From: Pseudomonadota bacterium
Lineage (GTDB): Bacteria; Myxococcota; Polyangia; GCA-2747355; JACKDQ01
Length of the DNA stretch: 11,234 nt
Assembly (NCBI GenBank): GCA_030591195.1
Contig: JAUVBO010000032.1
Location: forward strand, 1-11,234
Direction of reading: 5' to 3'
Under the pieces are notes generated by a model. It was not told the DNA's origin. It searched no databases and saw only the letters and a program-made list of their open reading frames with translations. Shown piece after piece: positions 6,367 to 11,234 of the stretch; within the stretch, counting starts at the first letter, position 1; the number at the start of each line of letters is the position of its first letter. The position numbers and the translations under genes are program-made.

Positions 6367-6726
6367 CGGCCGTGTTATCGGCTCGGTTGCGGTGATGTTG
6401 CGAAAAGGATGACTCAGGAGGACGATTCACGCGCGATTTCTTCGGAGGGCGTGACGCTCGAGGCGAAGTTCCAAAAACTCGAGGCTGTGCGTCACGGCAG
6501 ATGTGGCGCTCGAGGCGAGGATTCGGGCGCTCGAGGCGAGGATCCTGGAACTCGAGGCTGAGCATCACGGCAGGCGTGACGCTCGAGGCAAAGTTCTCAA
6601 AACTCGAGGCTGCGCGTCACGGTCGACGGCGGTCGCGGTGATGATCGTGAAACGGTCCAGCGGGGCTCTGCAGTGTGGCTGCTTCCGAAGTTGATCACGG
6701 CCACGCAGGCGGGCGAGGGTTGCCGG
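6367..6726. other. 360-bp gene-free region holding a repeat array
   Basis: Between the divergent transposase-like gene and the TerB-like gene, no open frame has convincing coding character throughout. Bases 6367-6450 flank the transposase start and presumably contain its promoter. Bases 6451-6620 are the repeat array described separately. Bases 6621-6714 show nothing recognisable. GAGGG at 6715-6719 is the ribosome binding site for the next gene. Confidence 0.6.
6451..6620 (+). repeat. three-unit REP-like repeat array with helically phased CTCGAG sites
   Basis: Unit 1 (6451-6495) and unit 3 (6576-6620) are both 45 bp and match at 41 positions. Unit 2 (6503-6568) is the same plus a 21-bp internal duplication (6506-6526 repeated from 6527). 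The spacers between units are 7 bp and nearly identical (GGCAGAT, GGCAGGC). Units 1 and 3 begin GTGACGC and end GCGTCAC, a perfect 7-bp inverted terminus. CTCGAG occurs at 6457, 6478, 6509, 6530, 6551, 6582 and 6603, with spacings 21, 31, 21, 21, 31, 21. Each unit can fold: GTGACG pairs with CGTCAC, and the two CTCGAG sites pair with each other, leaving a 6-nt bulge. Position beside a Y1 transposase gene suggests REP elements. An operator array or decayed coding repeat are alternatives. Confidence 0.8.
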
Positions 6727-7122
6727 ATGAGCGACCGCGAACCGGCCCAGGAGGCCTACAGCCTCGACGAGTTCTCGCCCGAGTCTCTCAGCTCCTGCGC
6801 TGTGCTGGCCTGGGAGTTGCTCCGCCGTGACCGCGTCGCGCCGCCCGACGTCAAGGCGCTGATCGCGGCGGCCGAGGGCGCGGCCTTCGAGCAGCGGCTC
6901 GGATCGATCATCCGCCCGTTCGACGCGATGATCGAGGCCGAGAAGGATCGCAGCCGCTGGGATCGGCTGGTCGCCGAGCAGATCGACAAGACCAGCGAGC
7001 CGCGCGAGCGAGAGGTGATCTTTGCCTTCCTCTTCGACCTCGCGGCGATCGCCACCATCGACCCCGCCGAGGCGGCGTTCCTCGATCAGCTCCGCCGGGC
7101 CTGGAACGTGGTCGACCGTTGA
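6727..7122 (+). CDS. small TerB-like hypothetical protein (131 aa)
   Basis: ATG 6727 is preceded by GAGGG at 6715-6719 with 7-nt spacing; an upstream in-frame ATG at 6673 lacks a site. The product is helical and acidic, with no signal peptide or membrane segment, so it is probably cytoplasmic. The C-terminal part (EREVIFAFLF, then DLAAIATIDPAEAAFLDQLR, residues 95-124) resembles the end of TerB-like all-helical domains, where a hydrophobic helix is followed by D-x-x-E-x-x-F-L. The acidic metal-binding cluster of true TerB is not obvious, so this is a fold-level suggestion only. Codon usage matches neighbouring genes. It stands alone between the repeat array and a hairpin. Confidence 0.65.
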   Translation: MSDREPAQEAYSLDEFSPESLSSCAVLAWELLRRDRVAPPDVKALIAAAEGAAFEQRLGSIIRPFDAMIEAEKDRSRWDRLVAEQIDKTSEPREREVIFAFLFDLAAIATIDPAEAAFLDQLRRAWNVVDR

Positions 7123-7146
7123 GGGCGCGCTGGTGGTGTCAAATAA

Positions 7147-7190
7147 CCATGGCAGTGTGCCTGGGATCGTGGGAAGTGGCACATCCATGG
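7147..7190 (+). repeat. interrupted inverted repeat (hairpin) 25 nt after the TerB-like gene
   Basis: CCATGG (7147-7152) pairs with CCATGG (7185-7190), and TGTGCC (7156-7161) pairs with GGCACA (7178-7183). Internal asymmetry is CAG against T, and the loop is 16 nt. It is immediately followed by GGGC-TAGATC-GCCC (from 7189), a second small stem. No T-run follows, so this is not a canonical intrinsic terminator, but the position after a stop codon and before the next promoter fits termination or a protein-binding site. Confidence 0.5.
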
Positions 7191-7208
7191 GCTAGATCGC
7201 CCAGCCGC

Positions 7209-7246
7209 TGGCATGCTACGCTAAACAGTTGATATCTTGACTTTTG
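7209..7246 (+). promoter_or_regulatory. A/T-rich candidate promoter before the dikinase-like lipoprotein
   Basis: CTGGCA at 7209-7214 and GATATC at 7231-7236 are separated by 16 nt and weakly resemble a -35/-10 pair. The patch 7221-7246 (CTAAACAGTTGATATCTTGA and following) is A/T-rich compared with the surroundings. The remaining bases up to 7312 contain no gene. Confidence 0.3.
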
Positions 7247-7312
7247 GCGCGGTGCCGGCGCTCGAAAGCAGACTGAGCGATGTTGGCACGTCTCCTGCTG
7301 TATTCGAGAGCG

Positions 7313-10171
7313 ATGCGACGCCGGACCCCACTGTTCCGTTTCCATCTGTTGCTGCTGCTGGCCGTCGGCTGCGGCGGTGGCCCGCCAGGCGGTGATGCGG
7401 GGACCGGCGGCTCGGCCTTCGAGGACCACACCGAGGCCCGGCTGGCGAGCGTCGCGACTTTCCAGGCGCTGGCCCAGCAGTCGGGGCGGCTGGCCACGGT
7501 GAAGTTCACCATCACCGCCTTCGGCGACGACGAGCAGCGGGGGATCGTTTTTTATGATGGTCGCTTCTACCGGCTGCACGACGAGTGGTACTGGTTCCGG
7601 TTGCTCGGCGGTCAGCCGATGCCCGGCGACGACGGGGTGGATCCTCACCAGGGCCTCGAGCTGTCGACCCTGCGCGAGATCTACGCCTGGGCCGTGGTCC
7701 AGTCCGTCTTGCCCCTCGACCTCGAGTTTTCCGACAAGCGGCTCTACTCGCGGCGGTTCTACCGTGAGGCGCTCGAGGTCTTCCCCAAGCGCTACGGTCT
7801 CGGCTCGCTGATCGAGATCGACGCTGACCAGGACCACCCGCAAGCACGGTGGGCGTTTCAGCTCGAGTACAGCGACCGCATCTCCCACGCCGAGCTCGTG
7901 ACCTTCTTCGAGACCCTCGTCGCGGCCGTGCCCGAGCAGATCGGCAGCGACCTGCTCTGGCTGGTGCGCTCGCCCAAGCAGGAGGTGTTGGCCCAGCAGA
8001 TGGCCCAGCAGCAGCTGCCCTACGGCGACCGGATCCTGCGTTACTCAGACCTCAGCAGGCCCGGCGAGGTGGAGGTCTACAACCCCGGGCTGACCGCGGG
8101 GCGGGTGTTGATCGTCAACGACGGGGCAGATCTCGCGCGCGCCAACGACGAGTCGATCCTCGTGCTGCCCGACATCCCCGACGAGCTGCCGGCGGCCACC
8201 GCGGTGATCTCGGCTGTGCCCCAGACGCCCCTGGCTCACATCAACCTGCTGGCCCAGAACCGCGGCATCCCCAACCTCTACCTCGGCGACGCGCTGGTGC
8301 ACCCTGAGCTGCAGAAGCTCGACGCCTCCTACAGCTGGGCGATCGTTCGCGCCGAGGCGCCCGACCGGATGACCCTGGCGCCGATCAGCGGCGCCGAGTA
8401 CGCCCGCTACAAGCAGCTGAGCACCACCACCCCGGTGAAGCTCCCGCCGCTGGATCTGCAGAGCGTGCCCTACACGATCGCCATCACCGAGCTCCCCGTG
8501 TCGGCGATGGCGGCCCAGCGCCCGCTGATCGGCGGCAAGGCAACGGGCTTCGTCGCGCTGCTCGCCACCCCGTCGGTCGACACCCCCGACCTGCCGTTGG
8601 CGTTGACCGTGCGGCCGTACCTCGAGCACCTCGCCGAGCTCAGGCCGCTGATCGAGATAATGCTCGTCGAGGATATCTTTGGCACCGACGCGCGGATCCG
8701 CTTTCTGCTGCTCGAAGGTCGCGCCGCCTTCGACCAGACCCACCTCGAGCCGTCGGACCAGGCGGCGGCCGATTCCTTCGTCACCGCCCGGCCGGTCGGC
8801 GATCCGCTCGGCGACCTGGTGCGCGACGGCGGGCTGAAGCGGGTGATCCGCGACAAGCCGATCGCGGCCTCGACCCTGGCCCAGCTGACCGCCGCGTTGA
8901 AGGAGCGCTTCGCTTCGCTGTCGCCCGAGCAGGGGCTGCGCTTTCGCTCCTCGAGCACGGTGGAGGACGTCGAGGGGTTCAACGGCGCCGGGCTCTACGA
9001 CTCGAACACTGGCTTCGTCGACCCGACAGGCCGGCCCGACAAGGGCGAGCGGAAGAAGACCTTCGCCTGGGCGATCAAGAAGACCTGGGCCTCCTACTGG
9101 GCCTTCGCCGCCTTCGAGGAGCGGCGTCGCGAGCGGATCGACCACCTCAGCGGGGCGATGGCGCTGCTGGTCCACCCGCGCTTCGCCGACTCGCTCGAGC
9201 TGGCCAACGGCGTCTTCACCCTGACGGTGATGCCACCGGGCAGCGAGCTCGAGGCGGTGATGGAGCTCAACGTGCAACAGGGGGCGCTGAGCGTGACCAA
9301 CCCGCCGGGCGCGACCCACCTGCCCGAGGTCGTCCGGGTGACCCTCGCCGCTGGCGCGGGCTCGCCCGGGGTGACGCGGGTTCGCAGCTCGACGGTGGCC
9401 CAGCCCGGCGAAGAGGTGCTGTCGGACGAGCAGCTGGTCGAGATCTTTGGCCAGGCTCGCGCGGTCACCGACGCCTGGCTGGCCCAGGCCAACCTTGGCG
9501 TGGCCAAGGTTCAGCAGGCGCGCAGCCTGACGCTGGACTTCGAGTTTCGTTGGATGGAGGCCGGCTGGCCGGCGCGCGTCAGCGGCCCGGCTACCAGCCG
9601 GCGGATGGTGCTAAAGCAGGCGCGCCCGCTCGAGCCGGGGCTACGCCACGGCTTCGCCGCCAAGGTGCGGCAGCTGCCGGTGCCCCGCGACCTGCTGTCG
9701 CGCTCGCGCCGGGTGGAGCGCCGCAGCTGCTCGGCCGACGGGCTGCGCTTCAGCTTGACCGAGGTGCTGACCGATCCGGCGGCCAAGCCAGACCTCGGCC
9801 ACGCCGAGGTGCCCTTCGTCGCCTGGATCCGGATCGAGGTCACCGCCGACCAGACCGAGCTCGGCTGGCAGCAGGGCGAGCTGTTCGACCTCTATCATCC
9901 ACACTTCACCGCCGTCAGCCACGGCGGCCCGGCCTGTGTGCCAGGGAGCTACTGCGAGGTCGGGGTGACCATCGCCGCCGAGGGTCAGCCCATGGCGCCC
10001 ACCGGCTTCGGGCTGGCCACTGACGGTAGCTATCGCATCGAGCGCGACGGCCAGGTCGTCTCGGGCGCCCTGGCGGGTTGCTCCACCGAGGTGCTGCGCA
10101 GCAGCCCCACCGACTACCTGCTGAGCTTGCTGGCGAACCGGCAGGCGAGCGAGGACGAGGGGAAGAAATGA
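7313..10171 (+). CDS. lipoprotein with phosphohistidine and PEP-synthase/PPDK-like ATP-grasp domains (952 aa)
   Basis: Starting at ATG 7313 gives a signal peptide with lipobox LAVG-C (Cys20) and a GGGPPGG linker; ATG 7280 is an alternative adding 11 residues, and neither has a strong ribosome binding site. Residues 36-255 form an unrecognised N-terminal domain. Residues 256-330 resemble the swivelling PEP-utiliser domain, with TPLAHINLLAQNRGIPN placing His309 as the phosphocarrier. From about 400 the PPDK/PEP-synthase ATP-grasp fold follows: IGGKATGFVALL (Lys409), LRFRSSSTVEDVEG (Arg545 and Glu551-Asp552), LDFEF (742-744) and LKQARPLEP (Gln769, Arg771). The His domain precedes the ATP-grasp domain, the order found in glucan water dikinases rather than PEP synthase. 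Residues 805-952 are a C-terminal extension with an H-F-T-A-V-S-H segment and three Cys. Such enzymes transfer the beta-phosphate of ATP via His to an acceptor. The substrate here is unknown. An export signal on an ATP-using enzyme is odd. The gene overlaps the next by ATGA. Confidence 0.8.
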   Translation: MRRRTPLFRFHLLLLLAVGCGGGPPGGDAGTGGSAFEDHTEARLASVATFQALAQQSGRLATVKFTITAFGDDEQRGIVFYDGRFYRLHDEWYWFRLLGGQPMPGDDGVDPHQGLELSTLREIYAWAVVQSVLPLDLEFSDKRLYSRRFYREALEVFPKRYGLGSLIEIDADQDHPQARWAFQLEYSDRISHAELVTFFETLVAAVPEQIGSDLLWLVRSPKQEVLAQQMAQQQLPYGDRILRYSDLSRPGEVEVYNPGLTAGRVLIVNDGADLARANDESILVLPDIPDELPAATAVISAVPQTPLAHINLLAQNRGIPNLYLGDALVHPELQKLDASYSWAIVRAEAPDRMTLAPISGAEYARYKQLSTTTPVKLPPLDLQSVPYTIAITELPVSAMAAQRPLIGGKATGFVALLATPSVDTPDLPLALTVRPYLEHLAELRPLIEIMLVEDIFGTDARIRFLLLEGRAAFDQTHLEPSDQAAADSFVTARPVGDPLGDLVRDGGLKRVIRDKPIAASTLAQLTAALKERFASLSPEQGLRFRSSSTVEDVEGFNGAGLYDSNTGFVDPTGRPDKGERKKTFAWAIKKTWASYWAFAAFEERRRERIDHLSGAMALLVHPRFADSLELANGVFTLTVMPPGSELEAVMELNVQQGALSVTNPPGATHLPEVVRVTLAAGAGSPGVTRVRSSTVAQPGEEVLSDEQLVEIFGQARAVTDAWLAQANLGVAKVQQARSLTLDFEFRWMEAGWPARVSGPATSRRMVLKQARPLEPGLRHGFAAKVRQLPVPRDLLSRSRRVERRSCSADGLRFSLTEVLTDPAAKPDLGHAEVPFVAWIRIEVTADQTELGWQQGELFDLYHPHFTAVSHGGPACVPGSYCEVGVTIAAEGQPMAPTGFGLATDGSYRIERDGQVVSGALAGCSTEVLRSSPTDYLLSLLANRQASEDEGKK

Positions 10172-11234
10172 CGAGTGCCTTGACGAGATCGTTGCTGCTG
10201 GTGGCCGTGGGTGCGTTGCTCTCGACCACCGGCTGTGACTCGCGGGCCGTGTCGAACAGCGACGCTGGCCCAGGTGTCACCGACGGATCCGTCGTCGACA
10301 GTGGCCCGAGCTGCACCCTCCCGGCAGGCACCTGCCGCACCAGCGCCGACTGCAGCGGCGGGGCGCGGTGTCTGCCGCATGACGGGACCGGGGATTGCGT
10401 GCCCGACCCGTGTGACTGGGGCGATGGCACCCCGTCCGGCAGCAGCGGCGTGGGCACCGACCGAAAGCCGCTCGTCCCCTTCCCCATGCCCTGCCTGGGA
10501 CGCTGCGAGGTGCCGAGCTGCGACAGCAACGAGGCGTGCGGCGTCGGCTGGTACTGCGACTTCGGCGCTGCCTGCGTCGGCACCGGCACCTGTCGCCAGC
10601 GGCCCACCAGCTGCGACGGAGACAGCACCCCTGGCGGAGAGAGCGACAGCGATGAAGCTCCCGGCTTCGCGCCGCAGCCGGTCGACGCGGGCTCGGCCAA
10701 GCGCGTGCCCGACAGCGGCACGGGAGCGCCGATGCCCCCGCCGCCGCCGTTGCCCCCCGACGCTGGCGTTGCCGATCCGCCCGTGGGTGGCGTCTGTGGC
10801 TGCAACGGCCAGACCTACTACGACGCGTGTCACGCCGCGGCCGCGGGGACCTCGGTGGCCTACCCTGGCATCTGCGAGCCGCCGGACATCGACATGTTCT
10901 GCAACAGCCACGACCAGTGCACCGGAGCCGAGGGGCCTGGCTATTACTGCAAGATGGACGGCTTCTGCGTCGCCACCGGCGCGAAGATGGGGATCTGCAC
11001 GCCGCGGCCTGATGGCTGCCCGCTGCTAGCCAACCCCGACTGGCACTGTGGCTGCGATGGACTGTCCTACTCTTCGGCCTGCGAGGCGGCCCGCCACGGG
11101 GTAAACGTCGACTACCAGGGCCAGTGCGCCCCGGCGCCCTCGGCCTGCGCCGTGATCGACGACTGTTGCGACTGCCGGGCGATGTCGATGTCGAGCAGCC
11201 AGCCGGCTCCCCCGCCGTGTCCGGTGCTCTGCGC
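10168..11234 (+). CDS. cysteine-rich lipoprotein with two Kazal-like domains (3' truncated by window)
   Basis: ATG 10168 overlaps the TGA of the dikinase-like gene (ATGA); GGGGAAG just upstream can serve as ribosome binding site. The frame stays open for 355 codons to the window edge. A hydrophobic signal (residues 8-20) ends in STTG-C, a slightly atypical lipobox with Cys23 followed by Asp24. Cys-rich C-x-x-S/N-x-x-x-C clusters occur at 56-68 (CRTSADCSGGARC), 118-142 and 245-277. Two Kazal-type units are visible: GCNGQTYYDACHAAAAG to Cys236 and GCDGLSYSSACEAARHG to Cys320, both with the C-G-C-D/N-G-x-x-Y-x-x-x-C core common in bacterial Kazal proteins. A Pro-rich stretch with DAG motifs (188-200) links the parts. 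Kazal domains classically inhibit serine proteases, so a protective or surface role is plausible but unproven. Translational coupling suggests it works with the dikinase-like lipoprotein. Confidence 0.85.
   Translation, partial: MTSALTRSLLLVAVGALLSTTGCDSRAVSNSDAGPGVTDGSVVDSGPSCTLPAGTCRTSADCSGGARCLPHDGTGDCVPDPCDWGDGTPSGSSGVGTDRKPLVPFPMPCLGRCEVPSCDSNEACGVGWYCDFGAACVGTGTCRQRPTSCDGDSTPGGESDSDEAPGFAPQPVDAGSAKRVPDSGTGAPMPPPPPLPPDAGVADPPVGGVCGCNGQTYYDACHAAAAGTSVAYPGICEPPDIDMFCNSHDQCTGAEGPGYYCKMDGFCVATGAKMGICTPRPDGCPLLANPDWHCGCDGLSYSSACEAARHGVNVDYQGQCAPAPSACAVIDDCCDCRAMSMSSSQPAPPPCPVLC

Noticed and set aside
5683..6561. 292-codon open frame on the + strand
   Set aside because: Antisense to the Y1 transposase-like gene, which has intact HUH and Tyr motifs; no recognisable domain in the antisense product.
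6451..6620. CRISPR array
   Set aside because: Only three units, with near-identical 7-bp spacers rather than unique ~30-bp spacers, and no cas genes.
8045..9319. 424-codon open frame on the - strand
   Set aside because: It lies wholly antisense to the dikinase-like gene, whose motifs are well conserved. The product is a Gly/Arg/Val-rich shadow with no recognisable domain.

Overview
The window has high G+C and strong third-position G/C bias. It is crowded with predicted lipoproteins: five genes have N-terminal signals ending in a lipobox Cys. It also holds myxobacterial-style Cys-rich and Kazal-like secreted proteins, 'SxxDVWAVG' propeller repeats, a type VI secretion (T6SS) fragment and a partner-switch pair. 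Together these suggest a member of the Myxococcota or another deltaproteobacterial lineage. This is inference from gene style; no rRNA or marker gene is present.

Left block (1-1664, + strand): the C-terminal part of a TssL/DotU-family T6SS membrane subunit with an acidic tandem-repeat tail, a very small DUF4280/PAAR-like spike-tip candidate in a different frame, an RsbW-like GHKL anti-sigma kinase, and a STAS anti-anti-sigma protein. The genes are tightly packed and probably one transcript, ending in a phosphorylation-controlled partner switch.

Middle block (1665-5532): a Cys-rich lipoprotein behind a recognisable sigma70-type promoter, a 26-codon membrane micro-ORF, a coiled-coil lipoprotein on the minus strand, a lipoprotein with a seven-residue-repeat linker and a seven-bladed beta-propeller, and a convergent membrane-anchored metallophosphoesterase.

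Mobile/repeat block (5545-6726): a Y1 (HUH) REP-associated transposase-like gene with a C-terminal helix-turn-helix extension. Its upstream side faces a 170-bp array of three related repeat units. The seven CTCGAG sites in the array are spaced only by 21 or 31 bp, so all lie on roughly one face of the DNA helix. This resembles a RAYT gene with its REP elements, but with unusual architecture.

Right block (6727-11234, + strand): a small TerB-like hypothetical protein, a hairpin, then a two-gene unit. The first gene is a large lipoprotein carrying a PEP-synthase/glucan-dikinase-like phosphohistidine domain and an ATP-grasp domain. It is coupled by an ATGA overlap to a Cys-rich Kazal-domain lipoprotein that runs off the window. 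An ATP-dependent dikinase with an export signal, translationally linked to a protease-inhibitor-like lipoprotein, is the most unusual protein-level observation; the phased repeat array is the most unusual DNA-level one.
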